Shown here: positions 46,274 to 57,739 of the stretch, in pieces | Position numbering within the stretch: the stretch's first letter is position 1 | Layout of the letters: each line of letters opens with the position of its first letter | From: Litoditis marina | Taxonomy: Eukaryota; Nematoda; Chromadorea; Rhabditida; Rhabditidae | DNA length: 64,000 nucleotides | Assembly: GCA_964036275.1 (NCBI GenBank) | Contig: OZ038438.1 | Location: forward strand, 10,921,321-10,985,320 | Direction of reading: 5' to 3' | Program-made: the position numbers and the translations under genes | The notes under the pieces: generated by a model | Database searches by the model: none | Told to the model about the DNA's origin: nothing | Seen by the model: the letters and a program-made list of their open reading frames with translations, nothing else

Positions 46274-48617
46274 ACTGGGTGAACACATAAACCTTTCGAT
46301 ATTTTTGAGTTTTGATGAGATGGTTATGAAGCACGTTTTCCACTTTACCGCAATATCAAAAACGGAATAACATCTTTGAGCTCGAATATATGTGCAATGA
46401 ATAGTGAAGATATCACTACGGGTACGCCGAGTGGAAAGTATTTTTTCTGTGTTGCATTTTTACATGTAGGGCTTTCACGCGGTAATTTCTGTTCACCTTC
46501 AGTGAAAGAGACGCATTGTGACGAATGGAGCTCTGTGAAGTATTGTTCATATTTGTGAGCTCTATTCGGAGAAAATTCTGTAACGAAGCATGGATTTGCT
46601 TGGTCAAACTGACGGGCGACAAACAATCAAATTGAAAAAGGAGAGCAGTTTTGTTCTGGTCACGTTTTCAAAAGGATTGCTACCAGAAGTATTGCAAGAA
46701 CAGGAAGTGCTGTTGTATTCGGCAAGTATTCGGCGAATAGGTAATTATTTTCTCACAATAGTTGCACAGTGAGAATACCATTAAATAGGGTTCGCTGTTT
46801 CCCAGGCATACAGTGTATCTTGTTTTATTCCACTGTGCTTGCAGTTTTATCAGGTTTCTTTCCAGATAAAAATATAAAACTATTGTGTGTATCCAGATCA
46901 AACAATGTAGAAAATTTGGTCATTTTCCTATAGGACAAAATGCTTTGATCGAAGTGTTAAACTGATGTCTAAAAGTATGCGATCAACACCTGTACCTTGT
47001 CTTCCGATTCGAAAAAGGCTCCCAATGTCGTTAGATTTATAATCCTCTTTATGATATTGATAAACCCTGGAAGCAATGTTTGTTAACGAAAAATGTCGAT
47101 GAAAAATTATCAGACTTTTCCTTCGGTAAATATATTTACTTTGACGATAGCTTGAAGGTGCAATGTTTCGATTACCGGAACCTATGGATTGGATGTGCTT
47201 TTCAAGGATTTCACAAAACAAAGAACAATGTTTTTTGCGCATGTCTACTGATGCGATGATTTTTGAAGTGTGTTCACTAATATCCGGTACTTGCAATAAC
47301 TTACAATGACACGCGATAAAAACAAATCTCGTATCAGATTGTAATATGTTTCATAGTCTGAATCTCTGATTCTCCATTTTGAACTTGAATATGTACCGTA
47401 CGATTATGAATGGCGCATTGAGATCTATTCAAAGACACATCTTGTTCCCGACCGACAAATTTACACAAGTTAAAATGACACAAGTAATATTGAGAAACAA
47501 TGGTTGTTACAAAGGTGTTTTCTACTGAAAAAACGGGAATTTCTCTGAAATTTGTTGTTATAGAAATGAACGCATTCGTTCATTGAAGTTTCCTTTGTGT
47601 ACAGCCCTTGGTGTGGTGGTTCCACACTTTGATAACATTCACACAACCGAATAGTGCCTTCAAACGTGTTTGCGACAGATTGACTGTGAAACTGAAACGA
47701 CTGACTGTTGTATGCCGGTGTAGGTAGTCAACACAACTACCTACCTTTTCTAAAATTTTCCGACATCAGAGCATACAGAATCGGATTCAGACAAGAGTTC
47801 GTATATGCAAGAACCTGAAACTTAAAAAAAAATGATTTCGCATTAACTGGTCAGGTGAAAATTAACACAAAAATTTTAGTAGTCGTATTTGTGAATGATG
47901 GAGCGAACACTTTGTAATGTTTCTCAATTGTCTTTCAACCACTAAATCAATGAAAAACTGTCCGAATAGTAGAGGAATGCACTAGCAGTGATATTTACAT
48001 TCAGCGACTGTTGTTAGACAATGTTTAAATTCACTCTTTCAAACCTCATGTATCGTAGTTAAAAATCGCCTCACTCATACCTTGTTTGTACACAGTTCAC
48101 ATTTTATCCATAAGGAATTTCAGAATAACCGTATCCCGAACCAAGCCGCGATCCGCGGGGGTTCAACCGGATTTGGAACTGGTCGGTTCTTGCAGAGATA
48201 GTTGCAACCGAAACACGAATCGCAAACGTTTTTTGTGCCGAATATGTTAAAGAGGCGTCACATTTGCGAATCGAACCGCGAACTCGTCACTAGCGCTGAG
48301 AACTACCCGATTCTGATTCAGTCATTGGTTTGGTTTGTGGTTCGGTTTGAACTGTTTAATGGAAAACCGGACGGTGCGGATGCCGGTCCTTCAGTGAGTG
48401 GTTTGCGGTTTGGCTCGGCAAAGACTCAGTTCACCAGTTAAATGACCTACACAACTCGTTGGTTTTTCGTTACTTTCAGACCATGTTTCGGAACATGTTC
48501 ACTTACTTGACTAGTTATTTGAATAACAACCATTTTCACACCGTATTTCATAACCAAAAAGTCTGGGTAAGAAATCCCTGAAACAGACATGAAAGCGTAT
48601 GTGTGGTATTATTATAG
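46274..48617 (-). repeat. Right arm of the 2.35-kb inverted repeat flanking aco-1
   Basis: Inverted near-identical copy of 31975-34333. It ends at ACTGGGTGAACACATAAAC on the left and GTGGTATTATTATAG on the right. At the right breakpoint the sequence passes directly into a LINE endonuclease remnant. Confidence 0.95.
46345..48587 (-). pseudogene. Orphan 3' part of npr-9 (exons 8-11), inverted duplicate
   Basis: The minus strand carries copies of npr-9 exons 8-11 with splice sites and frames intact. These are the TM7 approach (GISYP...VMKYGVKMVVIQITSQ), the NPILYALMSENFRK exon, the FINIIKRIINL exon and the last exon ending in LILR at 46345. In the last exon only a few residues differ from the complete gene, for example YFPLGVP for YVPLGVP and FELKD for FQLKD. 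Exons 1-7 and a promoter are absent upstream, so it cannot encode a receptor on its own. It could act as an alternative 3' end only if the region is inverted or trans-spliced. Confidence 0.85.
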
Positions 48618-48820
48618 ACACTTCCTTCTCTCAATCTGTTGAGTTATGTGAATTATTGAGATCTAATACGTCACCTGTTAATAACATTGTTATTGGTGAT
48701 TTCAACTGCCCACAAACTGATTGGAACACATTGAATAGTCCCCACAAGTATGGCTCAGCGACCCATTTTTGATCTGTCTGTTGAATTAGGTTTGAATGTC
48801 CCCCCATTTTTCCCGCCCGT
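48617..48820 (+). mobile_element. LINE endonuclease remnant
   Basis: A plus-strand frame reads SVELCELLRSN...NNIVIGDFNCPQTDW, which is the conserved GDFN motif region of the apurinic-type endonuclease of CR1/RTE-like LINEs. After a frame slip it continues IFDLSVELGLN. No RT is attached, so it is a short fossil. It begins exactly at the edge of the inverted-repeat arm. Confidence 0.75.
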
Positions 48821-50114
48821 AGAATTTCCGTCATCTGAAACTTAGTCGGTGTTACTGGAAGTTTCAACATAGTGAAAACACTATACAAAATCCTGTGAAA
48901 TGCGGAAGTGCCGATCCTCCTGTCAAATGCGGTAGTGCATTGCGCGCAGCCACCCCATTGGGATGGGTCAACCGCGGTCGTGTTGCCTAGACTTTCTGCG
49001 TCCTTGTTGCAATACTATTCTGTTCTGTTCAGTCCAATCTCATTGAGAAAGTGAAATACAGTTATTTTCCAGCGATACGGTTATTAACCGAACATACACA
49101 AGCATGACAAACAAATACAGTACTGCAACAAATGTGCCGTTTAAACAAAATTGTTCGGTTCCTGAACTGTTCCGACTAATGCGATTTTCGTAAAATACAG
49201 AGCGTGTTCTAAGCTGTGAGTAAATATTTTTGGCAATCTGCCTATTTGGCCTCTTTCCTAACCCCCGGTGCTTTGCGCAATCTGGATTTGCGCATATGAT
49301 CGGGACTCGAAGCTACATCAGTTTGTCTTACGCAGTCCTGTCCCATACTCTTTTATTGATGTGGTCGCAAAATGAGGGTTCTGGCAGTGTATAGAAATAT
49401 TTGGGATCTGGCTCAGCCTCAAACAAAATATTACAACCAGGCAGCCAATATTTTAATAGAATATTTTGCTAAAACGAAAAAAATCCGAAAATTGATACAA
49501 TTTTGAAACGAGTACGTTACACTTATGACTTTTTTTTTGTAAATCACGTATATCATCTGGACAACTTTTGGACACCGAACTACAAAACAGGTGTGATATT
49601 AGGTTTCCACCAGAAAAGTGCGACTATTGATTGAATAGTTACAAATTTTATCAGTACCTACGAGTTACGCAAATTAAAAAATCAAGACACCAGTATACAG
49701 TTAACCATTCGAAAAATTCAAAATCAAAATTTTGAACAAATCTAGCCAGTTTAAGTGAGTTGTAGTCATTTTTAGAGGATTGAAGGACATTTCCCCGAAA
49801 GGACCCTCTGAAATGATTGAAACTGACTTCCGGGAAACATGCACTAAGCATAAAAGCTTACCAGTTTTAATTTTGCCTTCCTTTTTCGATCGAATTTACT
49901 TTGGTTCGCTCAGTTTTTCATAATTGAAAACCATATAGTAACTTTTTAGGGGAGACACGCCGATTCTCCCGGCAATAAACATTGCAATATATTGGAACTC
50001 ACGATCAGTAAAACACTAACTATAATCTAATTACTTTTTAATTTCAATTATAACTATAATATATAATGACTAGCCGGTCCCGCGGCTAAAAGAGTAACAC
50101 GGAATGTAAAAATA
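48821..50114. other. Intergenic region, nothing recognised
   Basis: AT-rich sequence with no exon series, tandem repeat or RNA-like feature that I can support. Confidence 0.45.
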
Positions 50115-50475
50115 TTATGATGAACTCACCTTATAGCTCTGATTGTTGGTATTCGACCCAGATGATCCAGTAATGTGACATACGGCTATGAATAACACAA
50201 AGTAAATATAAAAATGCATACTTGAAACCTGTAATAGACTATAATATGTGGTATTGAACAAAATTCCGGTGATGGCTAACATTTTCTTGTAACAATTTTC
50301 TGCGTTTTTGTCAGTTGCATAGTGGAACGTTATTTTGGGAAATGGTTCTCAGAACGGTAAAAAATAAACTGTTTCAGTAGATATTACCCATGTTTTTTCG
50401 AGTCATAGAAAGTAGCTAATGATCTTGTAATCAGAATTAAATTGCCTTCAAGTTATTTCAGAATGACAAGCTTAC

Positions 50476-51493
50476 CTCCAAATTTATTATTCCCAAGTTC
50501 ATTATTTCCTTTGGCTATATATATATATATATATACTTGCTCGGAATTTGACTCTCGTTGATCACCAACTCTCGTTGACATGGCTGGAATGCAGAATCGA
50601 GTGAATTTTTGCAAATCGAGAACACTAATTATAAAACATCATATTATTGATCAGTTCACTCTACCACGATCATTACAATCATGATAAATTCGTAGTTGAG
50701 GATCGATTGGTGTGAGCTCCAATGCCGAACCATTCAGGTGGAATTGTCCATTTGTGCTGGTTTTTCCTTGAACAAGGCAATCGTCTGGGTCGGGACCTGA
50801 ATATCGCACTCAATGAATACCTATATTTCTCTCGTGAGGACCAGATAACTCCATACTGAATTCACAACACTTTGTGAACTTGATGTAATTGTGAAGAGAA
50901 AGGAGAGAAATATCATTTAGTAATGAATCGAAGCACAATCAATTTTCAGGAATAATGTAGGCAATTTGTAGAAATGTGAAGTTGTGTGTCATGATAAATC
51001 GTATCAAGTATGTTGAGAAATTTTGTCAGGAACTACAAACCGCAACTGATAGGTTTAATATTGATATATAGGTTGTTAATTCGTATGTGAAAGTGCTGGT
51101 GAATAGTTTCTCATTTTGAGCTGTTTCAAGTACTTTTGAGGTTATCCACTATTGGGCTGGAGCAAATAAAATTTCCGAGACAAACATGGTTCATACTAGT
51201 GTGGGTTGTATCTTCATAGTTCTTCATGGACCTAATTATTTGCCTTCTCTCGTAATTATATTTTCTCCCTAGCTGTCATATTTTTCAGTTCCAAAGATAT
51301 ATGAATAGATGGTAAAGCTGAAACCACAGTACAAATCACACTCACCACCGTCTTTATCGACCAGCTTCACTAGAACCTGCGTGGCTGGCTCTGCCCCGCA
51401 CAACAACTTTCCTTTGACAGCTACCGATTGCGTTCGGAAAGCGAACAGAACCGTGAACTGCAGAAAAAGCCAACACCAGACCAACAGCGTCAT
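50476..51493 (-). CDS. Transthyretin-like (TTR family) secreted protein, probably interrupted
   Basis: Minus-strand exons: 51493-51346, 50796-50660 and 50583-50476. The N-terminus MTLLVWCWLFLQFTVLFAF is a signal peptide. SVAVKGKLLCGAEPATQVLVK is the family's first beta strand, then PDPDDCLVQGKTSTNGQFHL, GSALELTPIDPQLRIYHDCN, PCQREL and finally PKEIMNLGIINLE. These are in the usual order of nematode TTR-like proteins, which are small secreted proteins. A 20-base (TA)10 tract in exon 3 replaces the segment before PKEIMN and brings a TAG stop (50515-50517) in the family reading frame, so the last strand is cut off. A possible fourth exon (50229-50115) would add a hydrophobic tail (VSSMHFYIYFVLFIAVCHI), which is unusual for this family. 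The gene may be a recent pseudogene, or the tract may be mis-sequenced. A trans-splice acceptor TTTTTCCAG lies about 15 bases before the ATG. Confidence 0.85.
50515..50536. repeat. (TA)10 microsatellite in a coding exon
   Basis: Twenty bases of alternating TA inside exon 3 of the TTR-like gene. With the following base it yields an in-frame TAG on the minus strand. Confidence 0.9.
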
Positions 51494-52291
51494 TTTTTGT
51501 AGTTCAACTGGAAAAATGACGTTGGTAATACTGCCTAGAACTCCAACATTATTATGGCAGGAATCTTGTCTTGGAGCAGCTTCACATCGATATGCTTAGT
51601 CAGACCTTTTCACCACTTTAACCAAATTAGCAACAAATAACGATCACCTGACTTAAACTTCTTGACACACTTTATTCACCGCTGCGCTTTAAATGAAATA
51701 GACAAATATTTATAACATCGAAAATCTATGCTTCATACGCAGAACGGGAAAACTCTGAATCACGAAAACAATATCAGTGGCGGCATACGAAGTATGTCAG
51801 CAGGGCAGTCCTCCAACTACTTTTCGCTCAGTTATTCGGAATTCATAGGTTGAATTAATGAACGTCGGTATGCCTGGCCAGTATGTACAGTATGAAATTC
51901 TGCACAATAAATCCATTGCGCTAGATTACAGATTTCAGTATCCGAAACGCACTGTTAGAAAAGAAGTCCACTCGAATAACAGCAAATTTATTGAGTAAAC
52001 ATAGAACCAGAACGTTGGCTCTAACTGACGGCCGATGCACGTAGGCAATATGGTGTCAAGTAACTGACTGATAAACATGTTGATAATAGCAAACGACACG
52101 ATATGCTAGAACAAACAATCCAATCGTGAACTGAACGCAGGCGGGAAACTAAACTGGAGAAGGAATCACACGTATTATTGTCATACACTTAATTACTATA
52201 AGCTGTGAGACGGGAAAAGTTTATCAACCGAACGAGCGGAATTTTATTTTGCACTTGGAAACAGTACTTTTTGTATTACTTTTTGTATTGA
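51494..52291. other. Short intergenic region between TTR-like and glutamate receptor genes
   Basis: About 0.8 kb with no recognised exon. Minus-strand AATAAA at 52243-52248, about 45 bases past the receptor stop, is a good polyadenylation signal for that gene. Confidence 0.5.
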
Positions 52292-55200
52292 TCACTGTTG
52301 CTGTAAGTAAATTGCACAATTACGTGAAACATTAACAGCAGAGCTCAGAAACGTGCAATGGCCGATTGCACGATACTCCAATAGAATGCTTACTATACGA
52401 CTTAATTTAGTTCTAGAATATACAAGATATATCATATCTTGTATATCTCTGAAATCCTCAGTACTTTTCATTGTTTCGCCCCAGGAGGTGACCCTTTTCC
52501 GTGGTACTCCGTTCGTGCTATTTGCTGCTTTCTGGTGTTGGTTGTGCTCGGAGGCCGTACATACGCTGGTACCGGCGGTGTCAGAAGTTTCGTTCTCGAC
52601 AGGGGATGACAAGTCCGATTCGTGTTTTTTCAGTTCACTTTTCCCATTTCGGTGGTACAACTGCAATGGTTTCGTCATAAACTTGGTTAAATGTAAAAGA
52701 ACGTGAACGCGTAGAAAAACCAACCGTTTTTTGAAGAAATCAAAGTAAACACTCAAGTATCAGTAGCAGCGCAGCCAGACCGAGCCCTGCCCAGGAGAAC
52801 CCAAAATGCACCCTGGGCTCTTCTCAAGTGGAGATAACCTGAAAGATGCGTCTTGTGTACGGGTGCTTGATTGAATCGATGTTTTTATTCTCTTAACTCA
52901 CTCCTGGAGCCCAGTGAGGTTGAATTACATTTGTGAGACTTCTGTGACGCAATGTAGGAGCGATAATCATTGCTCCATTTCTCCGTGAATCCTCGCTCAA
53001 CCAGGTCTCGTATCCTGCAAGTCGTCCAGGGTGATGTGGTGTCAAATCGGGCACAAATAGGCTTTCCACTTAGATAAATGAAAAAGTCTTCTCGCCGGGC
53101 GACAACTTTATGGTGCGTTTGCACGTTTTGTTGCATCTCAATCAGACTGTTGCAATCAGTGTGTTAATCAAAACAAGAGAACCAGGCGGACAAGAATATT
53201 TTTGTTCGAAACTACCCTGGCTAATTGAGAAATGATTTCGAAACTTTTGAAGACAGAGAACACATCTATAACAAAGAGCAGCAGTTCTCGACAAATGTTG
53301 CTAATGAAATTGTGTCAGAAAATTTTAACATCATGTACAAGTGCGCTTGTGATTTGTCGAACGAAATATTGGTAAACATTGGGAAGAGTGAAACAACCTA
53401 GTAGAAAAATATGTAGAATATGTACTGTTGATGGAGAGTGGTATTGATAGTTAAACAGGACGTATTCCTTGGTCTAATAAAATTAAATGACAATCTTTGT
53501 AAGCATAATAGCTGAGTGTGTCCCAGGACCAATAAACACATATCCTTGATTATTTCGGATGAAGTCCACAGCTGAACTAATATTCAATCAACTTTTAACA
53601 GAACCTACTTCGAAAAAAGTTTGACGATGGCATTCGCAAATTTGACCATGGCAAACCCATATTTTGACCATGGCAGGCGTTCACGCTGCCATGGTCAAAA
53701 AATGGATTTGCCATGGTCAAATTGAAACCAAATCCGAAATAAGAGATGAACTTCACTTTCAATTTCACCCTTTGTACAGAACGAGTATTTGTTAGCATGT
53801 GTGCACATCAACAAAACAGCTTGGTTCGAAATATTATCTTGTGTTTTAACGTTTGAGAAATTGACGTTCTTCTCGTTTAATGAAGAACTGAGTGAAGAAA
53901 TGCGTGAATCAATTGCAAGGGAAACGTGAGGGAAACTGTTTGATAGCAATAGGTAACGACGACTATCATACGTTCATTCCATATAGTGTTTTGATGTTCA
54001 AGCTCACCATTGTCAATTCCATCGACGTACTTAACTCGCTTACTTTTTGACATTCATTTCGTACCATAGCTCCCGGAATACTGGTAGTCGCGACTTCTGC
54101 AACCAACATTCACTTCAGCTGAAATCTCTGGCGAATCATGTAATAATTTATGGAATTCTCTAAGTGGGGAGTTCTCTGACTCGCGAATATTTCAATGTGT
54201 CTGCACGATGCTTCGAAAACTGATGGACAAAAGTGCAAGAAACTAATATTGTATGATTTAACGCGAATGACCAACTTTGAAAATAGTTGTTCATGTTCAT
54301 TAGGAAAAATCCCAATATCGAACGCTTGAGTTTATCCCAACGAGGCCAATAAACTCTATTCAACAATTTCCATTTTCTATTCAAAGCCTACCATGTGCTT
54401 TTTTTTATACAAAATTTGTATTTGTATGAGTATACCTCAATCATCTCGCTCCGTGTCTGAGAATTGGAATCCATCAAGATTGTGTATTTGCCTTGTCTCA
54501 CTGATTTGACCAGGCCCTCTATGTCTGGAAGCAATGAAGAATCTAACTTGCAGAAACTCGCCTTCTCGATTGGTCAGCCATGCAAATTAATTTTGTTCGA
54601 TTCCGTTTTTAGTACTAATCATATGTCATTGAACTTCAGATTTGCAGGACTAACGCAGGAAAAAAACTGTTTTCCTAGTGGTTCCGCTCAGGGCTTAAAG
54701 AGCAATTTTGTAGTGATTTCATATCTTCACATTACTTGTAGAGGAAGAAATACACGAGAATTGATTTTCGGTCAAACTTTAGACTCATTTTGGAAAGGTA
54801 ACGCTGTTTCATCCAAGGCAAACAAGGCAACCAAGCTACCAATGAACGTGGCGAGTAGAGTTATACTGGACAGCCACCACAATGCAATTAACAAACGACA
54901 GCTCCATGTTCTGAGCTGCTCTCGCAAGCCTGTCGCAATGAAACATGTGTTTGTTAACGGGCCACCACACTATGGACAACATTTTACTATCATCGCGGTC
55001 AGTTTTAAGAAATGGTAACTATGTTATGTAGAGAACGTTGTGCAATCATCTTCTGTCCATCCAATATATGTGTGTATCAAGTACGCGTGCTAAACAAGAG
55101 CATTGCCTATTTTCTGTTTTCTGTCAGTAATTGCCAGCAATCCATAAAGTTCTCTGGTACTCTCTGTTGTCCGCGCAGTAAGTAGTGTATGCTATTTGCT

Positions 55201-56652
55201 TGAGACCCACCTTGTTGGACAATATTGAGAAGAAAACCCAGATGGCCTCAATGTCGTATAGCCTATTTCGTCATACACTGATTGAATAACCATCGTGAGA
55301 AACACCAAAACAACTCCGGAGAAAATGATGGAAAAGCCGATAATCAACCAAACCTAGAATCAATTTCAAAGTTGGAACAGGTCATTCACAATGGATTCGA
55401 TAAGCCATTGCATAAACACTAGGACTAGCAATTTTTCTATAAATTTTCATTAAGAACATGACTATTCTCAGTATTGACTATTGACTATCATTATTATTTC
55501 GGACCAGTTGTCATGAACATATTATATATTTATCGTACATAATATATCGGTCTTGTCCGATCGGTGCAGTTGGTAATAAAGAAGCTCCGAGTACTACATT
55601 TACTCCTTGTTTTTTTGTCGCCTTCAAACATTTACGTATGAATGTCGCTGAGAACCCTTATTGATTGGTTTCAGTTCAACCTTTCTGACTTACCTCCCAA
55701 CGAAACGGTTCAGTCACAATGAGCATAACGTCGTCCTCATACTTTTTTGGAGATTTAATCATCATTCCTGACAACTCATATTGAAACGGATACGTCAGAT
55801 CAGTTATAACACCACGATCGTATTGCATTATAGCACCTCCTGCTAGAGCATCGGCATTCTGTGAGTAGGCGCTTCTGTAGAGGCATCAAATTCTTGATAG
55901 CCGAAAAAGCAAACCGAACCAACTCCTTCCATGTTCCGATGTTTATGAACCTTGGCTTGTTGTAGTATGATCTTATTTTCTTGAACCGAATACGAGGTTT
56001 ATCGTGATTCGCTTATTGATGCCTTTTTCATGCTCTGAGAACGGCGAATCTGCCGAAACGTCGCCACATCTATTTAACCTCGTGCTGGGTTCAAGAAAAT
56101 AACCAATAGAACCAACTCCGTAATTAAGTTGTCCGAATGCGCCAGTCCACGTTCCATTCTCTTCGGAGCCCCAGACATGAACATCAGTTTCCACTATCTG
56201 CAAAGAACACACGTAATTATAATTTTCTTTTTTCCGCAATTTCTCACATTTCAATAGAATATAATAAATGTTGAGCGTTGCCCAAAGTACAATGCAACTC
56301 CTTCCAAGTGTTATTCGCGATATATAGCTCACAGACTATTGTACGTAAGATTCAATGACTTTTGAATATCCTTCATAATTTCAAAGACGATTCCTGGTCC
56401 GAATCCGTTATCTTTCTCAGCTTCATCCGAGAAGTTGACATAGTTGATCTGAAACCCGCGTTTTCCATCACCAGGTATGTACAAACAAACAAATAAGAAA
56501 ACATATAAAATATCTGTATAGATGAGACGAACAAGTAGAGCAGTAAAAATTACCAAAAGGATACTCACATATGGGGGCTCAATGACAGTTACAACCTCTC
56601 GCAGCGTTTTGTCTCGCAGATCAGAAATCATCTCGTTTTTGTCCAACGTGTG
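52292..56652 (-). CDS. Divergent ionotropic glutamate receptor (iGluR/IR-like), 5' incomplete, possibly decaying
   Basis: Minus-strand exons, approximate in places: 56652-56569, 56448-56335, 56193-56117, 55858-55694, 55353-55211, about 54972-54786, 54524-54436, 54096-54044, 53146-52902 and 52838-52292. The order is that of a glutamate-receptor channel. Ligand-binding half S1 has LREVVTVIEPPY, DVHVWGSEENGTWTGAFGQ and NADALAGGAIMQYDRGVITD. M1 is VWLIIGFSIIFSGVVLVFL. M3 is LWWLSSITLLATFIGSLVAL, replacing the usual SYTANLAAF. S2 has LVKSVRQGKYTILMDS, LPVFRELWYEM and RIRDLVERGFTEKW, and M4 begins AQGAFWVLLG. No N-terminal domain or signal peptide is found upstream, where a transposon cluster begins. 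M4 has two single-base frame slips, so the copy is a pseudogene or carries sequence errors. The M2 pore loop and the junctions near 55.0 and 54.8 kb are unresolved. It resembles nematode-type atypical receptors more than the AMPA type; ligand unknown. Confidence 0.8.
53638..53722. repeat. Fold-back with four GACCATGGC motifs
   Basis: In receptor intron 8. AATTTGACCATGGCAAACCC and TTTTGACCATGGCAGG are mirrored by CTGCCATGGTCAAAA and ATTTGCCATGGTCAAATT, forming an ~85-bp imperfect hairpin with four CCATGG cores. A further degenerate unit (TTGACGATGGC) precedes it at 53621. Confidence 0.8.
55973..56102. mobile_element. Small fold-back MITE in glutamate receptor intron 3
   Basis: The left end TTATTTTCTTGAACCGAATACGAGGTT is inverted at the right end (AACCTCGTGCTGGGTTCAAGAAAATAA). 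The element is 130 bp and lies between the exon ending at 56117 and the exon starting at 55858. Confidence 0.7.
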
Positions 56653-57160
56653 CTAAAACAATATAGATGATAATTCGCCAGCTTCAGGGAAGACTTGAGA
56701 GATGTAATCAGAAAAGTTGAAATAAGTCATGCCGCGGCTAGAATTGAACACGAAATTCGATGTGGTTAGTAATAAACTATAGTCTGTTTAGTTCCCAACT
56801 GGACTCGTATCCAGCCAAAGTGTTGCATCCCTGTCATCTCTCGCGTTGCGTGTGCAGGGCGCCTTGGCTGGGCATTTTGCCAGATCAGGGCACAATCAAT
56901 AATCTTTCCAATCTGGATGACACCTCACAGTAGAAAATGGTGTTGGAATAAAGCATTTCTGATATATTTCGACCAAAGTTTTTTTCTGAATCTCTCTTTT
57001 TCTCTCAAAAAGAAGTTTCGGAGAGAAATTTGAAAACTGAAACTAAATTTCTTCAAGTTCGGGCACAAGTTGAAGCATTCCCGTGTTCTTCAAATCCATA
57101 ATTAACCACACATCTACTCTCTTTACTTCTCCTTTTCTTCTCTCTCGGTCTAATATTTTC

Positions 57161-57318
57161 CATTCCTACTGAGACTCCTACAGTAGGATTTCGAAACTTA
57201 CAAGCCATTTCGCTCACTTACTTTTGCTCGGAGAAGTTGAGGATTTTTGTACCTTATTCTCCTTCGAGGGTAGAGTAAATATACGAGAGCGATTTTCATG
57301 AACTACGTTTTCAGCTTC
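57161..57318 (-). mobile_element. Truncated copy of the CATTCCTACTGAG MITE
   Basis: It begins with the same 25-base terminus as the element at 37153-37363 (CATTCCTACTGAGACTCCTACAGTA) and follows its interior in reverse, but stops at TTTTCAGCTTCA (57318) without the second terminus. The plus-strand LINE starts immediately after. Confidence 0.75.
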
Positions 57319-57739
57319 AGAAATATTGATTGGGTGCTATCAAATTCACATTGCGGCATGATTTCGTCTCTCAACTACGGGTGTCACCTCTTCCGCTCTG
57401 ATCATTCATCTATTTCGTTCAAACTACAAGTGGCAAAGACAACTAGCGCGTCCATCCCTTTCCCTGTTTTCTCCAAGTATGATAGCAAAACTGTTTGATG
57501 AATTGGTCTCAAATGTAAACTGGTGTAAATTGTTTGAAACATTTGATTCAATCGATGATCTTGTGCAAAAGCTAAATTCGGTCATTCATTCTATTTTTGC
57601 ATTCACAGTGCCAGTTGTTGTTAAATCTAGTTCGTTCGACAAATACCCTGAATATATAAGGAAATTGTTTCGTCATCGCAATATAATGTTCTCTAAGTGT
57701 CATTTGGGTGTATCCTTGCGGAATTTGTACGATAAACAA
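57319..57739 (+). mobile_element. Outer LINE (CR1-like), left part
   Basis: The plus-strand frame begins RNIDWVLSNSHCGMISSL and includes FRSDHSSISFKL, the Ser-Asp-His end of the LINE endonuclease. One frame slip near 57480 is followed by the linker between endonuclease and RT (...YPEYIRKLFRHRNIMFSKC). It breaks at GATAAACAA (57739) and resumes at 61738. The 5' end is truncated. Confidence 0.8.

Noticed and set aside
54464..55018. 184-codon plus-strand open frame
   Set aside because: It is antisense to glutamate-receptor exons (M3 and S2). The minus strand encodes recognisable motifs, and the plus frame has none.
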